Source: Pseudomonas sp. TH31 (GTDB taxonomy: Bacteria; Pseudomonadota; Gammaproteobacteria; Pseudomonadales; Pseudomonadaceae). From it: a DNA stretch of 64,000 nt. The number at the start of each line of letters is the position of its first letter. Position 1 is the first letter of the stretch. This document shows positions 43,142-54,224 of this stretch, piece by piece. The stretch spans positions 62,001-126,000 of the forward strand of contig NZ_JAEKEZ010000014.1 in assembly GCF_016650815.1 (NCBI RefSeq). Direction: 5' to 3'. Under the pieces are notes generated by a model. It ran no database searches, was not told where the DNA came from, and worked only from the letters and a program-made list of their open reading frames with translations. The position numbers and the translations under genes were made by a program.

Positions 43142-45058
43142 ATGTACCGTTGGCTAGCCGAGAAACTGGGAAACGTAGGCGTTAATCGCAAACTGGGTGT
43201 CGGCTTCGGTCTCGTCCTGCTCCTGACCCTTTTGATCACCTTCACCGGCTGGACCGGCCTGACAGGTGTGATGAGCCGTGGCGATAAACTGGGCTTCATT
43301 TCCAGTCTCAATGAGCTGACCAAGGACCTGCGCCTGGCGCGCCTGGACTACGAAATGCGCCGAGGCGAACAAGGCCCGGGCGCGGTCAACGACCTGGTGG
43401 GCCAACTCGACGCCGGCCTGCAGACCGCGCGCAAGCTGATCGAGCAACCCGCCGACGTGGCGATGATCGACCAGCAACTGGCCGCCGTCAGCCAGTACAA
43501 GCAAGCCTTCATCGCCATGACCCAGGCCGGTGCCAACCGCGAAGACGCCCGCAGCAAGCTCGGCGCGACCGCCGACAACGCCGTGGCCAAGGTCGCTGAA
43601 GTCGAGAAAACGCTGCTGCAAGGCGACAGCGTCGCCCAGTTCAACAGCGTGATCGACCTGAGCAAACTGATCCAGCAAGCGCGCTTCCAGGTCCGCGGCT
43701 ACACCTACAGCGCCAAGACCGAAGCTGAGCAGCCGGCGCTGGACGCCATCGACGCCGCCCTGAAAAACCTCGAGACCCTGCCGGCCAAACTGCCGGAACA
43801 GCACATCGCCAACCTGCAACAGGCCACCGACTCGCTCAAGGCCTATCGCGCTGCCGTCAGCCAATTCCGCGACTCTCAGGTGGCCAGTGCCGCCGCGCTC
43901 AAACGCATGAGCGAGCAAGGCGATATCCTGCTCGACCTCAGCAAAAAACTGACTGCGTCGCAAACCATCGTGCGCGATACCGACGCCGCCAGCGCCAAAA
44001 ACCTGCTGCTGATGGCCACCGTCCTCGCACTCGCCTTTGGCTTGCTCGCGGCATGGGCGATCACTCGCCAAATCGTCATTCCGCTGAGCCAGACCCTCAA
44101 AGTCGCCGAACGCGTTGCGGCGGGTGATCTGACCCAAAACCTCATTTCTCTACGTCAGGACGAACTGGGTCAGCTCCAGCGCGCCATGCAGAGCATGACC
44201 CTGGGCCTGCGCGAGTTGATCGGCGGTATCAGCGACGGTGTCACGCAAATTGCCAGCGCCGCTGAAGAACTGTCCGCCGTCACCGAGCAAACCAGCGCCG
44301 GGGTCAACAGCCAGAAAGTGGAAACCGATCAGGTCGCCACGGCCATGCACGAGATGACGGCCACCGTGCAGGAAGTCGCGCGTAATGCCGAGGAAGCCTC
44401 CGAGGCCGCCGTTGCAGCCGATCAGCAGGCCCGCGAAGGTGACAAAGTGGTCGGTGAAGCCATCGCCCAAATCGAGCGGCTGGCCATAGAAGTCGGTAAC
44501 TCCACCGTCGCCATGAGCGATCTGAAACGCGAAAGCGACAAGATCGGCAGCGTGCTCGACGTGATCAAATCCGTGGCGCAACAGACCAACCTGCTGGCGC
44601 TCAACGCCGCCATCGAAGCCGCCCGTGCCGGTGAGGCCGGACGCGGTTTTGCGGTGGTTGCCGACGAAGTCCGCAGCCTGGCCCAGCGCACCCAGAAGTC
44701 CACCGAAGAAATCGAAGAGCTCATCGTCGGCCTGCAATCCGGTACCCAGCAAGTCGTGACCATCATGGACAACAGCCGCAGCCTGACCGACAGCAGCGTC
44801 GAACTGACCCGTCGGGCCGGTGGTTCGCTGGCAAGCATCACTCGCACAGTGTCGGCGATCCAGTCGATGAACCAGCAGATTGCCGCTGCCGCCGAGCAGC
44901 AGAGCGCCGTGGCCGAAGAGATCAACCGTAGCGTGCTGAACGTGCGTGATGTGTCCGAGCAGACCTCGGCGGCGAGTGAAGAGACCGCGGCCTCCAGCGT
45001 TGAGCTCGCGCGGTTGGGCACGCATCTGCAGATGTTGGTTGGGCGGTTTAGGATTTAA
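43142..45058 (+). CDS. Methyl-accepting chemotaxis protein, HBM-like sensor
   Basis: The 638-aa receptor has a first membrane helix near 18-38 ([20 protein letters not shown]), an all-helical periplasmic domain of about 245 aa, and a second helix near 286-307 ([20 protein letters not shown]). A HAMP domain and a long cytoplasmic coiled coil follow, with the invariant tip [20 protein letters not shown]. The sensor size and helical composition suggest the helical bimodular (HBM) class, which binds organic acids in related receptors. Synteny suggests equivalence to the P. aeruginosa receptor near tatC. The ligand cannot be read from sequence. GGGGAG precedes the ATG. Confidence 0.92.
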   Translation: MYRWLAEKLGNVGVNRKLGVGFGLVLLLTLLITFTGWTGLTGVMSRGDKLGFISSLNELTKDLRLARLDYEMRRGEQGPGAVNDLVGQLDAGLQTARKLIEQPADVAMIDQQLAAVSQYKQAFIAMTQAGANREDARSKLGATADNAVAKVAEVEKTLLQGDSVAQFNSVIDLSKLIQQARFQVRGYTYSAKTEAEQPALDAIDAALKNLETLPAKLPEQHIANLQQATDSLKAYRAAVSQFRDSQVASAAALKRMSEQGDILLDLSKKLTASQTIVRDTDAASAKNLLLMATVLALAFGLLAAWAITRQIVIPLSQTLKVAERVAAGDLTQNLISLRQDELGQLQRAMQSMTLGLRELIGGISDGVTQIASAAEELSAVTEQTSAGVNSQKVETDQVATAMHEMTATVQEVARNAEEASEAAVAADQQAREGDKVVGEAIAQIERLAIEVGNSTVAMSDLKRESDKIGSVLDVIKSVAQQTNLLALNAAIEAARAGEAGRGFAVVADEVRSLAQRTQKSTEEIEELIVGLQSGTQQVVTIMDNSRSLTDSSVELTRRAGGSLASITRTVSAIQSMNQQIAAAAEQQSAVAEEINRSVLNVRDVSEQTSAASEETAASSVELARLGTHLQMLVGRFRI

Positions 45059-45072
45059 AACCGCGTCAAACG

Positions 45073-45148
45073 AAAAGATCGCAGCCTTCGGCAGCTCCTA
45101 CAGGGTTATGTGTACACCCGTAGGAGCTGCCGAAGGCTGCGATCTTTT
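45073..45148. repeat. Inverted repeat, GATCGCAGCCTTCGGCAGCTCC subtype
   Basis: AAAAGATCGCAGCCTTCGGC AGCTCCTAC and its complement, ending in a T6 run on the plus strand, sit between the convergent chemoreceptor and ABC-ATPase genes. It may double as a terminator for the receptor gene. Confidence 0.87.
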
Positions 45149-45160
45149 TTGCTTCTGTGG

Positions 45161-45916
45161 TTAGAGAACCTGCCGCAAGAAAGCCTGCGCCCGTGGATCC
45201 TTCGGCGCATCAAAGAAATCGGCCGGCGAGGCGTCTTCCAGCAATTTGCCGTGATCGAAGAACAGCACCCGATCCGCCACTTCCCGGGCAAAGCCCATTT
45301 CGTGAGTGACGCAGACCATGGTCATGCCTTCCACGGCCAGGGTTTTCATCACGTCCAGCACCTCGCCGACCATTTCCGGGTCAAGCGCCGAGGTCGGCTC
45401 ATCGAACAGCATGACCTTCGGCTCCATCGCCAACGCCCGGGCAATCGCCACACGCTGTTGCTGGCCGCCGGACAGGCGTGACGGAAACTCGTTGGCTTTT
45501 TGGGCGATGCCGACTTTCTCCAGCAACGCCAGGGCCTTCGCTTCGCGCTCCTGCTTGCCGCGCTTGCGCACGACTTTCTGGGCCAGGCAGAGGTTTTCCA
45601 GCACGGTCATGTGCGGGAACAGGTTGAAATGCTGGAACACCATGCCGACTTCCCGGCGGTAGGCGTTCACGTCGGTTTGCGGGTCGGCCAGTTGCAGGCC
45701 GTCAATGCTCACCGAGCCCGAATCAAACGCCTCCAGGCCATTGAGGCAACGCAGGAAGGTCGACTTGCCGGAGCCGGACGGGCCGATCACCACCAGCACT
45801 TCGCCCTTCGCCACTTGGGTGGACACGTTATCCACCGCGCGCACAACCTGGCCGCGCGTGTCGAAGACTTTTACCAGGTCGCGGACTTCAATCACTTTGC
45901 GCGAGCCTCCGCTCAA
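45161..45916 (-). CDS. Polar amino acid ABC transporter ATP-binding protein
   Basis: This is the 251-aa ATPase of a PAAT-type importer: Walker [22 protein letters not shown]-loop [17 protein letters not shown], signature [16 protein letters not shown], Walker [15 protein letters not shown] and H-loop [10 protein letters not shown]. It overlaps the permease gene by 29 bp and is third in the order binding protein-permease-ATPase. The HisP/GlnQ-type sequence suggests an amino-acid substrate; which one is not visible. Confidence 0.94.
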   Translation of the reverse strand: MSGGSRKVIEVRDLVKVFDTRGQVVRAVDNVSTQVAKGEVLVVIGPSGSGKSTFLRCLNGLEAFDSGSVSIDGLQLADPQTDVNAYRREVGMVFQHFNLFPHMTVLENLCLAQKVVRKRGKQEREAKALALLEKVGIAQKANEFPSRLSGGQQQRVAIARALAMEPKVMLFDEPTSALDPEMVGEVLDVMKTLAVEGMTMVCVTHEMGFAREVADRVLFFDHGKLLEDASPADFFDAPKDPRAQAFLRQVL

Positions 45917-46847
45917 GCCGGCTGGCGATTTTCGACAGCGGCAGGTTGATCAACAGGTACAACCCGGCCACGCAGAACAGGATTTCGAACGGCGAGAACG
46001 AGGTGGTAATGACTTCGCGACCGCTTTTGAGCAGCTCGGTAATGGCGATCACCGACACCAGCGAGGTGTCTTTCACCAGACTGATGAACTGCCCGGCCAG
46101 CGGCGGCAGTACGCGTTTCAGCGCTTGCGGCAGCACCACATGACGCATCGACTGGCCTGCGCTCAAACCGAGGGAGCGGGCCGCTTCATTCTGGCCACGG
46201 GCGATCGACTGCACGCCGGAGCGGATGATCTCGGCCACGTAGGCACCAGTGAACAACGACAGCGCAGCGATCCCGGCGAACTCCCGGGACAGGTTCATCA
46301 CGGTGCCGATGAAGAAGTAGAAAATGAAGATCTGCACCAGCAACGGGGTACCGCGCACCAATTCGACATAAATGGTCGAGAGATCACGCAGGGTCGGGTT
46401 ATTCGACAGCCGGCACAGGCCGGTGGCCAGGCCGATAAACAGCCCGAGCACGCCAGACACCACGGACAGCCACAACGTAGTCCACAGGCCCCACAGCAGT
46501 GGTCCGGCGGCCCAATGCCGGGTGACACCGATCACATCGCCTTCAGCCACATCATCGCCTTGGGCGACTTGCAGGCTGTTTGCGTCGACGCTCAGCTGTT
46601 GTTCAACGCCCGCCTCATTGCGCAGGGTGACTTCGGCCTTGTCGCCCTGGCGCACCAGCTCGCTGACGGTGGAGATGTCAGCGGCGCGCTGGGACTCTTC
46701 GGCGTGGTAGGCGAAGTACTGCGGCACGCGATTCCAGCGCCATTCGTAGGACATCAGCGAGGTGGCGTAGTACAGCGCACCGGCCAGGCCGATCAGCACG
46801 AGCACGGTTAACACGTGCCAGGGCAGTTGGGATGTTTTTTGTTTCAT
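45888..46847 (-). CDS. Polar amino acid ABC transporter permease
   Basis: The 319-aa HisM/GlnP-like permease has the EAA loop in [30 protein letters not shown]. Helices include [20 protein letters not shown] and [20 protein letters not shown] first helix near 10-30 is followed by a hydrophilic insert of about 80 aa ([20 protein letters not shown] ...) before the conserved core, longer than in a minimal permease. It is probably the only permease subunit and would act as a homodimer. Confidence 0.93.
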   Translation of the reverse strand: MKQKTSQLPWHVLTVLVLIGLAGALYYATSLMSYEWRWNRVPQYFAYHAEESQRAADISTVSELVRQGDKAEVTLRNEAGVEQQLSVDANSLQVAQGDDVAEGDVIGVTRHWAAGPLLWGLWTTLWLSVVSGVLGLFIGLATGLCRLSNNPTLRDLSTIYVELVRGTPLLVQIFIFYFFIGTVMNLSREFAGIAALSLFTGAYVAEIIRSGVQSIARGQNEAARSLGLSAGQSMRHVVLPQALKRVLPPLAGQFISLVKDTSLVSVIAITELLKSGREVITTSFSPFEILFCVAGLYLLINLPLSKIASRLERRLAQSD

Positions 46848-46889
46848 TTGCTCTGAAAATTCCGATTCTGTATCGCCTGGGAGGGCGCC

Positions 46890-46909
46890 TTCGCGAGCAG
46901 GCTCGCGAA
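46890..46909. repeat. REP core remnant
   Basis: TTCGCGAGCAGGCTCGCGAA is the inner palindrome of the TGTGGGAGCGAGC family without the outer CTCCCAC arms. It lies between the permease start and the binding-protein stop. Confidence 0.6.
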
Positions 46910-46940
46910 TTGGGGGCGACTCGGTCTATCTGACCGGGTG

Positions 46941-47738
46941 TTACTCCATGTCCTTGAGCCAAGCGGTGTCTTTAAACCACTTGTCATGGATGCGATCGTA
47001 GGTACCGTCTTCGTGGATCTGGTGCAGGAAGTTGTTGATGAAGTTGAGGCTGTCGTAGTCGCCCTTCTTCAGGCCGAAGGCCAGCGGCTCGTAAGTGAAC
47101 GGCTTGTCGAGGAACACCAGTTTGCCCGCACCGACCTTGTTCACCGCAACGACGTTGTAAGGCGCGTCGTAGATGAAGGCGTCGGCCTTGCCGTTGACCA
47201 CGTCGAGCACAGCTTCCTGCTCATTGTCGTAGCCGTGGTACTTGGCTTTGGCGATCAATTTCCTGGCAACCAATTCGCCAGTGGTGCCGAGCTTGGAGGT
47301 GATGCGGTAGTCGTCGGTGTTCAGGTCTTTATAGGACTTGATGGTGCCTTCCAGGTCCTTGCGGATCAGCAGGGTCTGGCCGACCACGATGAACGGCTCG
47401 CTGAAGTTCAGGCGCAGGTTGCGTTCCTGGGTCAGAGTCATGCCGCTGCCGATCATGTCGAACTTGTCGGTCATCAGGGCCGGGATGATGCCGTCGTAGC
47501 CGGTGGACACCAGCTCCAGCTTGACGCCCATGGCCTTGGACATGGCTTTGAGGATGTCGACTTCGAAACCGATGATCTCGCCGCGCTTGTTGGTCATTTC
47601 GAACGGCATGTAGGTCGGGTCCATGCCGACTTTCAGCGTGCCACGCTTGACGGCGTCATCGATGGCACCGGCCTGCGCCGCGTTGACTGCAACCAATGCC
47701 GTGACGCCGACCAGCAGCATCGACAGATACTTCTTCAT
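46941..47738 (-). CDS. Amino acid ABC transporter substrate-binding protein
   Basis: This periplasmic family-3 binding protein has a signal peptide MKKYLSMLLVGVTALVAVNA with cleavage after AQA. Ligand-binding motifs include KVGMDPTYMPFEMTNKRGEI IGFEVDI and DMIGSGMTLTQERNLRLNFS. I chose the second of two adjacent ATGs (47738), with GGGGA 7 nt upstream. The mature domain is normal in length. It is the first gene of the transporter operon. Confidence 0.94.
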   Translation of the reverse strand: MKKYLSMLLVGVTALVAVNAAQAGAIDDAVKRGTLKVGMDPTYMPFEMTNKRGEIIGFEVDILKAMSKAMGVKLELVSTGYDGIIPALMTDKFDMIGSGMTLTQERNLRLNFSEPFIVVGQTLLIRKDLEGTIKSYKDLNTDDYRITSKLGTTGELVARKLIAKAKYHGYDNEQEAVLDVVNGKADAFIYDAPYNVVAVNKVGAGKLVFLDKPFTYEPLAFGLKKGDYDSLNFINNFLHQIHEDGTYDRIHDKWFKDTAWLKDME

Positions 47739-47916
47739 CATCAAGTCCCCAAAACCATTGCGTTGTGAGGCGCGCAATCGACGATTTTCTTTAGAAAACC
47801 GATAGATACGAACAGAAAGCTGCCCGGCGCACCAATTCGGGAACGGATGCTAACGCACTCGTTCGTTTGCACAAGGGTTTACGCAGGATTTGTTGGTGTG
47901 TTGCAGGGCAGAAAAG

Positions 47917-47961
47917 CAAAAGATCGTCCGAACGCTCGGGCCGCGTTCGGACGATCTTTTG
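47917..47961. repeat. Inverted repeat, GATCGTCCGAACG type, second copy
   Basis: CAAAAGATCGTCCGAACG and its complement flank CTCGGGCCG. It is nearly identical to the unit at 18286-18340, including the loop. Confidence 0.75.
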
Positions 47962-47967
47962 AAGCGC

Positions 47968-47995
47968 CCCGCTTCTGAAAGGAAGCGGGTTTTTT
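47968..47995 (+). terminator. Hairpin with T-run downstream of opgH
   Basis: CCCGCTTC-6 nt-GAAGCGGG-TTTTTT. The T-run is on the plus strand, opposite to opgH, whose stop is 3 bp away. As an opgH terminator it would lack its U-tract, so its direction is unclear. Confidence 0.5.
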
Positions 47996-47997
47996 CG

Positions 47998-50568
47998 TCA
48001 GGCCAACTGAGCCTGTGCACTCATCGGCTTGAGCGGCAGCAGCGGTGCATGCGGATCGGCTTTCACCGATTGACGCCATGCGTCCAGCCACTCGGCGTGG
48101 CCTTCGCTCCAGACCTGCTCATGCAGGCGAGACAGTGCCACCGGATCGCTCAGCAGTTGCAGGCGCTCATGGTTGTTCAGCCCGGCAGGGCCGGCCTTCA
48201 ATGCATGACGAACGCGCTCGGCGCGCAAGAACTCGATCGGTTCGGCCTGACCGTGACGGGACGTCGCCAGCGAGCACGCCAAGGCATTCTGCTGTGGATC
48301 GACCACCGCCCGAATAAAGCCGTCCTTCAACGCGTGATAACGGTTTTCATGGGTGTACTTGTCGGTCGCCTGCAACGCCTGTGGCGGATTGTATTCCTCT
48401 GGGATGAGGAACAGGCTCTCGTCACGGGACTTCAGGCCCAGGCCAACACGGCTGGAGATCACCGACACCGGGATCGACAGCATCAACGAACCGACGATCG
48501 GCACCAGCCACCAGAGGAAGCTCGGGTTCAGCCAGATCACCAGCAAGGCCCAGAAGAAGCCCAGCAAGGTTTGCGGGCCGTGGCGCTTGACCGCTTCGCT
48601 CCACGGTGTCGAGTCGTCGTCACGTTGTGGCGAGTTCCAGGTCGCAGCCCAACCGAGGAACGCGGCGAGTACGAAACGGGTGTGGAAGATCATCCGCACC
48701 GGCGCCAGCAGCATGGAGAACAGCATCTCCAGCAGCATCGAGAACGTCACCTTGAACTTGCCACCGAACTCTTTCGCGCCCTTGGCCCAGATCAGGATGA
48801 TGCTCAACAACTTCGGCAGGAACAGCAGCACGATGGTCGTCGAGAACAGCGCGACGGCCTTGTCCGGGTGCCATTGCGGCCACAGCGGATAGAGCTGTCG
48901 CGGTTCCATGAAGTATTGCGGCTCCATCAACGTGTTCACCGCCAGCAGCGCCGTGGACAACACGAGGAAGAAGAACCACAACGGCGCCGACAGGTAGGAC
49001 ATCACGCCGGTCAGGAACACCGCACGGTGTACCGGGTGCATGCCTTTGACCAGGAACAGCCGGAAGTTCATCAGGTTACCGTGGCACCAGCGACGGTCAC
49101 GCTTGAGTTCGTCGAGCAGGTTCGGCGGCAGCTCTTCGTAGCTGCCCGGCAAGTCGTAGGCAATCCACACGCCCCAGCCGGCACGGCGCATCAGCGCGGC
49201 TTCGACGAAGTCGTGGGACAGGATCGCACCGGCAAATGCACCTTTACCTGGCAACGGCGCCAGGGCGCAGTGCTCGATAAACGGTTTCATGCGGATGATC
49301 GCGTTGTGGCCCCAGTAGTGGGATTCACCCAACTGCCAGAAGTGCAGGCCGGCGGTGAACAGCGGACCATACACGCGGGTCGCAAATTGCTGCATGCGCG
49401 CATAAAGGGTGTCCATGCCCGACGCCCGTGGCGCGGTCTGGATGATCCCCGCGTCCGGCGTGGCTTCCATCAAGCGCACCAGACTGGTCAGGCATTCGCC
49501 GCTCATCACGGAGTCTGCGTCGAGCACGACCATGTACTTGTAGTCACCGCCCCAACGACGGCAGAAGTCGTCGAGGTTGCCGCTTTTGCGTTTAACGCGA
49601 CGGCGACGACGGCGATAGAAGATCTTGCCGAAGCCTTTGGCTTCACGGCACACCTCCAGCCAGGCCTGTTGCTCGGCGACGCAGATATCGGTTTCGTTAC
49701 TGTCGCTGAGGACGAAGAAGTCGAAACGGTCCAGGTCACCGGTGGCCGCAACCGACTCGAAGGTCGCCCGCAGACCGGCGAATACACGCGGTACGTCTTC
49801 GTTGCAGATCGGCATCACCAGTGCGGTGCGTGCGTCCCTGGCAATCGGTTCGTTGCCGGCGCTTTTACCGGAGATGCGGTATTTGTCGTGACCGGTGAGC
49901 AACTCGAGGAAACCCATCAGTGCCGTCCAGAAACCGGCCGACACCCAGCAGAAGAGAATCCCGAACAGAATCAGGATGCTGGTTTGCAGCGCATACGGCA
50001 GCACTTGCGTGGCGGTTTGCATCAACGATTGATGCAGCACTTCGTTCAGGTCGACGAACGCCCAGCCCTGGTACGGCATGATGCCTTTCATGTACCAGCC
50101 GGCAACGATGGTCTGGCCGAGCATCAGCACCAGCAGAATGTAGCGGCGGATCGAACCGACGGTACGCCAGCGAGCTGCCGGCAACACGCGTTCATCCTTC
50201 GGCGGCGCTGGCGGATTGGTGCGACCGGTCATCCGGCGCCAGCCACGCACCAGAATGTTGGTGCGCCATGGCTCAGGCACAACTTTCGTCCGGCGGATCG
50301 GCGGGGTCGCTTTGAGTACGACACGACCACTGGCGTCGACCGCCAGCATCTCGGCCTCTTCCAGCTCTTCGGCACTGTTCAGGATCAGACGCTTGCCCAC
50401 CGAGGCTTGAGCAGCCTCGGTCGGTGCGTCGAACGTCGAGGACGAAAGTCGCTGGTGCAGTTCACTGAAGGACTGGCAGCCCGCGAGTTCCGCGCGCTGC
50501 TCGTCGGTCATCGGTAGATGCGCCAGATACTCCGATAGAGTCTCTGGCTGTACTTGAGAATTACTCAT
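47998..50568 (-). CDS. opgH: Glucans biosynthesis glucosyltransferase OpgH
   Basis: OpgH (MdoH) is the inner-membrane beta-1,2-glucosyltransferase that makes the backbone of osmoregulated periplasmic glucans from UDP-glucose. The 856-aa GT2-family protein has [14 protein letters not shown] (metal/UDP-sugar Asp), [20 protein letters not shown] and the (R/Q)xxRW motif in [11 protein letters not shown]. Hydrophobic helices flank the cytoplasmic catalytic domain. The start overlaps opgG by 8 bp, so translation is coupled. The 875-codon frame on the opposite strand is a composition artefact. Confidence 0.96.
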   Translation of the reverse strand: MSNSQVQPETLSEYLAHLPMTDEQRAELAGCQSFSELHQRLSSSTFDAPTEAAQASVGKRLILNSAEELEEAEMLAVDASGRVVLKATPPIRRTKVVPEPWRTNILVRGWRRMTGRTNPPAPPKDERVLPAARWRTVGSIRRYILLVLMLGQTIVAGWYMKGIMPYQGWAFVDLNEVLHQSLMQTATQVLPYALQTSILILFGILFCWVSAGFWTALMGFLELLTGHDKYRISGKSAGNEPIARDARTALVMPICNEDVPRVFAGLRATFESVAATGDLDRFDFFVLSDSNETDICVAEQQAWLEVCREAKGFGKIFYRRRRRRVKRKSGNLDDFCRRWGGDYKYMVVLDADSVMSGECLTSLVRLMEATPDAGIIQTAPRASGMDTLYARMQQFATRVYGPLFTAGLHFWQLGESHYWGHNAIIRMKPFIEHCALAPLPGKGAFAGAILSHDFVEAALMRRAGWGVWIAYDLPGSYEELPPNLLDELKRDRRWCHGNLMNFRLFLVKGMHPVHRAVFLTGVMSYLSAPLWFFFLVLSTALLAVNTLMEPQYFMEPRQLYPLWPQWHPDKAVALFSTTIVLLFLPKLLSIILIWAKGAKEFGGKFKVTFSMLLEMLFSMLLAPVRMIFHTRFVLAAFLGWAATWNSPQRDDDSTPWSEAVKRHGPQTLLGFFWALLVIWLNPSFLWWLVPIVGSLMLSIPVSVISSRVGLGLKSRDESLFLIPEEYNPPQALQATDKYTHENRYHALKDGFIRAVVDPQQNALACSLATSRHGQAEPIEFLRAERVRHALKAGPAGLNNHERLQLLSDPVALSRLHEQVWSEGHAEWLDAWRQSVKADPHAPLLPLKPMSAQAQLA

Positions 50569-52393
50569 CGGCAGGCAACTGGTAGCTCCAGGTCTCGGTC
50601 AGGACTTCTTCAGTCGCTGTCGATTCCGGTGTGGCTGGGGCCGCGTTCGCAGCCGCAGGCTGCTTGGCGTCTTTGTTGTCCTTGTTCTTGGCATCGGCAG
50701 CTGGCTTGGCGTCGGCCTGCTTGGCTTCCGCTTGCTTGGCTTGCTTGGCGTCCTTGGCTTCCTTGTCCTCTTTCTCTTGCTGCCTGGCGGCGACCTTGTC
50801 GGCCTTGGCAACAGAAGAATTGGAGGCTGGAATCGAAGACTTGGCCAGATCCTCAGGCACGATGTTCTCGACCAGCGCCGCACGCATCTCGGTGGCCTTG
50901 CTCGGATCCTTGATCTTCATGCGCAGCGTCAGGCGCCAGCCCTTGGTTTCAGGGTTGTAACGCACGCTGTTCTCGACCAGTTCGGCATTGTCGCCAACGC
51001 TGACCTGGCTGCGCACGTCGGCAGTTTCCGGCAATGCAGCCAGGGACGGGCCTTCGAAGTCCACCAGATAGGCAACGCTGCCATCCGGCTGACGGATCAG
51101 GTTGGATTGTTTGACGTCGCCGGTGGAACGCAGGGTCTGTTTAACCCAGGCGCTGTCCGGGGCGTGGATGGCGGCTTCATCCATGGTCCAGTGCATGCGA
51201 TAGGCAACGTCGAGCGGCTGGCCAGGCTCAGGCAGTTTGTCCGGGCTCCAGAAGGCAACGATGTTGTCGTTGGTTTCGTCGGCGGTCGGAATTTCGACCA
51301 GGTCTACAGACCCCTTGCCCCAATCGCCTTTTGGTTCGATCCAGGCGCTTGGGCGCTTGTCGTAACGGTCATCGAGGTCTTCGTAGTGGCTGAAGTCACG
51401 GCCACGTTGCAGCAAGCCGAAGCCGCGCGGGTTCTCGATGGCGAAGTTGCTCACCGCCAGGTGTTTCGGGTTGTTCAATGGGCGCCAGATCCATTCGCCA
51501 TTGCCGGCGTGGATCGACAGGCCGCTGGAGTCGTGCAGTTCGCGACGATAGTTCAGCACTTTCGACGGCTGGTTGGCGCCGAACAGGAACATGCTGGTCA
51601 GCGGCGCAACGCCAAGCTTGGTGACTTTGTCACGCAGGAACATCTGGGCCTTGACGTCGACCACGGTGTCGCTGCCCGGACGCAGGGTCAGGCGATAGGC
51701 ACCGGTAGCGCGTGGCGAATCCAGCAGGGCGAAGATCACCAGGTGCTTGTCACCCGGTTTTGGCTGTTGAATCCAGAACTCGGTGAAACGCGGGAACTCT
51801 TCGCCGGACGGCAATGCGGTATCTATGGCCATGCCGCGAGCGGACAAGCCATAGGTGTGACCCTTGCCGACAACGCGGAAGTAGCTCGCGCCGAGCATGG
51901 TCATGATTTCGTCTTGCTTGTCAGCCTTGTTGATCGGGTACAGCACACGGAAACCGGCATAACCCAGTTGTTCGGTGGCTTTAGGATCGAACTTCAGATC
52001 GCCGAAATCGAAACGACTTGGGTCGTATTTGATCTCTTCGACGGTGTTGGCCGTGATTTCGTTGATCTTCACCGGCGTGTCGAAATGCATGCCCTGGTGA
52101 TAGAAGGACAGCTTGAACGGGGTTTTCTGATCGGCCCACTCGGCTTTTTCGGTCAGGAAACGAATTTTTTGATAGTCCGCGAATTTCATCTCGCGGAATT
52201 CGTTCGGCAGGTTACTGCGCGGGGCTTCGTATTTCTTCCCGGCCAGCTCTTTTGCCTTGACCGATACATCATCCAGATTGAATGCCCAAAGCTGACCGGC
52301 GCTGAACAGGCAGAGCAGTGCAGAGCCCGCTACCAGAGCGCTTCGGAACCGTTTGGCAGACAATTTTGGTGCATTACAGGGACTAACAATCAC
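50561..52393 (-). CDS. opgG: Glucans biosynthesis protein OpgG with long charged C-terminal tail
   Basis: OpgG (MdoG) is the periplasmic glucan-processing partner of OpgH. I start at GTG 52393, with GAGGG 6 nt upstream. The signal peptide ([23 protein letters not shown]) is followed by the conserved beta-sandwich core ([59 protein letters not shown]). After about residue 520 comes a tail of roughly 80 residues rich in Lys, Ala, Glu and Asp ([20 protein letters not shown] ...), ending [12 protein letters not shown]. The tail is low-complexity and not part of the core fold. Total 610 aa. Confidence 0.94.
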   Translation of the reverse strand: MIVSPCNAPKLSAKRFRSALVAGSALLCLFSAGQLWAFNLDDVSVKAKELAGKKYEAPRSNLPNEFREMKFADYQKIRFLTEKAEWADQKTPFKLSFYHQGMHFDTPVKINEITANTVEEIKYDPSRFDFGDLKFDPKATEQLGYAGFRVLYPINKADKQDEIMTMLGASYFRVVGKGHTYGLSARGMAIDTALPSGEEFPRFTEFWIQQPKPGDKHLVIFALLDSPRATGAYRLTLRPGSDTVVDVKAQMFLRDKVTKLGVAPLTSMFLFGANQPSKVLNYRRELHDSSGLSIHAGNGEWIWRPLNNPKHLAVSNFAIENPRGFGLLQRGRDFSHYEDLDDRYDKRPSAWIEPKGDWGKGSVDLVEIPTADETNDNIVAFWSPDKLPEPGQPLDVAYRMHWTMDEAAIHAPDSAWVKQTLRSTGDVKQSNLIRQPDGSVAYLVDFEGPSLAALPETADVRSQVSVGDNAELVENSVRYNPETKGWRLTLRMKIKDPSKATEMRAALVENIVPEDLAKSSIPASNSSVAKADKVAARQQEKEDKEAKDAKQAKQAEAKQADAKPAADAKNKDNKDAKQPAAANAAPATPESTATEEVLTETWSYQLPADE

Positions 52394-52714
52394 GAGCAAC
52401 CCTCGCCGAAAACAGATCAAAAAACCAACGGCCAGTTAAAGGGCCTGTGAGGTATGCAGCATGGAAAAACCGACCCTACAGACCACTCTTGCCAAGTTGG
52501 CGAGCATTGTTCCGACTCCTATGGGGCTAAATGATTCCCCAACAGGTTCCGGGCAAGTCTCTACCTAAGTCAAAATGGACCAACGAACGCTGATCCCCGT
52601 AGCGCGCGATTATCTAGTAGGCCGCGTTACAACGCATCAGGGGTAGCAAAGTATTTATCGCGAAAACCCCCTGTTTTCAGTCGAAATGCCCCTAAAAACA
52701 TGTTTCAGGGGCTG
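52394..52714. other. 321-bp gap between dtd and opgG
   Basis: This holds the presumed opgG upstream region and a hairpin at 52688-52712 (GCCCCT...AGGGGC around AAACATGTTT) just past the dtd stop, which has no T-run and is at best a weak terminator. I see no reliable promoter match, repeat-family member or small coding frame. Confidence 0.5.
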
Positions 52715-53152
52715 TCAGGTCTGTAACAGGAAGGTTACCGGGCCATCATTGACCAGGTGAACCTGCATATCCGCGCCGAATCTACCTGATGCCACAGTGC
52801 CATGCATCTGTTTCGCTTTGCCTAATAGATAGTCGAAAAGTTCTTCGCCCAAGGCCGGAGGTGCCGCGGTCGAAAAACTCGGCCGCAGCCCGCTCTTGGT
52901 GTCGGCGGCCAGGGTGAATTGCGAGACCAGCAGCAACCCTCCGCCGACATCCGCCAGGGACAGATTCATCTTGCCCTCTGCGTCACTGAATACACGATAG
53001 TTAAGCAGCTTATGCAGAAGTTTGTCGGCGCTGGCCCGTGTGTCCTCAGGCTCGACCGCCACCAGCACCAGCAAACCCTGGTCCACCGCGCCAACCAGCT
53101 CCCCCGCTACCTCGACTCGCGCACCACGCACGCGTTGCAGCAGGCCCTTCAT
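52715..53152 (-). CDS. dtd: D-aminoacyl-tRNA deacylase
   Basis: Dtd removes D-amino acids (and glycine) mischarged on tRNA. The 145-aa protein shows the two active-site signatures [20 protein letters not shown] and [15 protein letters not shown] (Gly-Pro motif), with [15 protein letters not shown] at the N-terminus. It overlaps pip by 4 bp and is probably cotranscribed. Confidence 0.97.
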   Translation of the reverse strand: MKGLLQRVRGARVEVAGELVGAVDQGLLVLVAVEPEDTRASADKLLHKLLNYRVFSDAEGKMNLSLADVGGGLLLVSQFTLAADTKSGLRPSFSTAAPPALGEELFDYLLGKAKQMHGTVASGRFGADMQVHLVNDGPVTFLLQT

Positions 53153-54120
53153 GCTTCTTCAGGCGGCAGATCAAGCAAGCGGCGAGCCATCTGACCAGCG
53201 GCACGTACCAGGGCGTCGGTGATACCCGGTTCGGACGCGGCGTGCCCGGCATCGCGGATCACCTGCAGCTCGCTGTTCGGCCAGGCTTGATGCAACTCCC
53301 AGGCGTTGTCCAACGGGCAGATCACGTCGTAGCGGCCATGGACGATCACGCCTGGCAAATGGGCGATCTTGCCCATGTCGCGGATCAGCTGGTTCGGCTC
53401 AAGGAAAGCGTTGTTGGTGAAGTAGTGGCATTCGATACGAGCAATCGACAGTGCACGTTGCGGCTCGGAAAAGCGATCAACCACCAGCGGATTCGGACGC
53501 AAGGTCGCGGTCCGGCCCTCCCAGGTGGACCAGGCCTTGGCTGCGTGCATCTGGGCGATTTGATCGTTGCCGGTCAGGCGCTTGTGGAAAGCGGTGAGCA
53601 AGTCACCGCGCTCGTCCAGCGGGATCGGCGCGATGTAGTCCTGCCAGTAGTCGGGAAACAGACGGCTGGCACCGGCCTGGTAGAACCACTCGATTTCCTG
53701 CGGGCGGCAGAGAAAGATCCCGCGCAGGATCAGACCGTGCACACGCTCCGGATGGGTTTGCGCGTAGGCCAGCGCCAGGGTCGAACCCCAGGAGCCGCCG
53801 AACAGCACCCATTTTTCGATGTTCAGGTGTTTGCGGATCCGCTCGAGGTCGGCGACCAGATCCCAGGTCGTGTTGTTCTCAAGGTTGGCGTGGGGCGTGG
53901 AGCGACCGCAACCGCGCTGGTCGAAGGTGACGATGCGATACAGGTTCGGGTCGAAGTACCGACGGCTTTGGGCATCACACCCGGCACCGGGGCCGCCGTG
54001 GATGAACACCACCGGCAAACCTTCCGGTGAACCGCTTTCGTCGACATACAGCGTGTGGGTTTTATCGACGGCCAGATCGTGCCGGGCGTAGGGTTTGATC
54101 TGCGGGTACAAAGTCTGCAT
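53149..54120 (-). CDS. pip: Proline iminopeptidase
   Basis: Pip cleaves N-terminal proline from peptides. The 323-aa alpha/beta hydrolase has the oxyanion [29 protein letters not shown], the nucleophile elbow [19 protein letters not shown] and the late catalytic region [11 protein letters not shown] and RDAGHAAS. Length and motifs match the S33 family. It overlaps dtd by 4 bp. Confidence 0.96.
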   Translation of the reverse strand: MQTLYPQIKPYARHDLAVDKTHTLYVDESGSPEGLPVVFIHGGPGAGCDAQSRRYFDPNLYRIVTFDQRGCGRSTPHANLENNTTWDLVADLERIRKHLNIEKWVLFGGSWGSTLALAYAQTHPERVHGLILRGIFLCRPQEIEWFYQAGASRLFPDYWQDYIAPIPLDERGDLLTAFHKRLTGNDQIAQMHAAKAWSTWEGRTATLRPNPLVVDRFSEPQRALSIARIECHYFTNNAFLEPNQLIRDMGKIAHLPGVIVHGRYDVICPLDNAWELHQAWPNSELQVIRDAGHAASEPGITDALVRAAGQMARRLLDLPPEEA

Positions 54121-54224
54121 TGCACGCTCCGTAAGGGGTCGAGGTCATCCCTGGGGGGACTTCAATTATTCTGCCGTCCGGCATCATAAACCCGAATTAC
54201 GTCAATGAGCATGCCCTTGCAGTG

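Noticed and set aside
47890-50517. 875-codon plus-strand frame opposite opgH
   Set aside because: Antisense shadow of a GC-rich gene: His/Gln/Arg-rich, no domain, and opgH is fully supported by motifs and operon structure.
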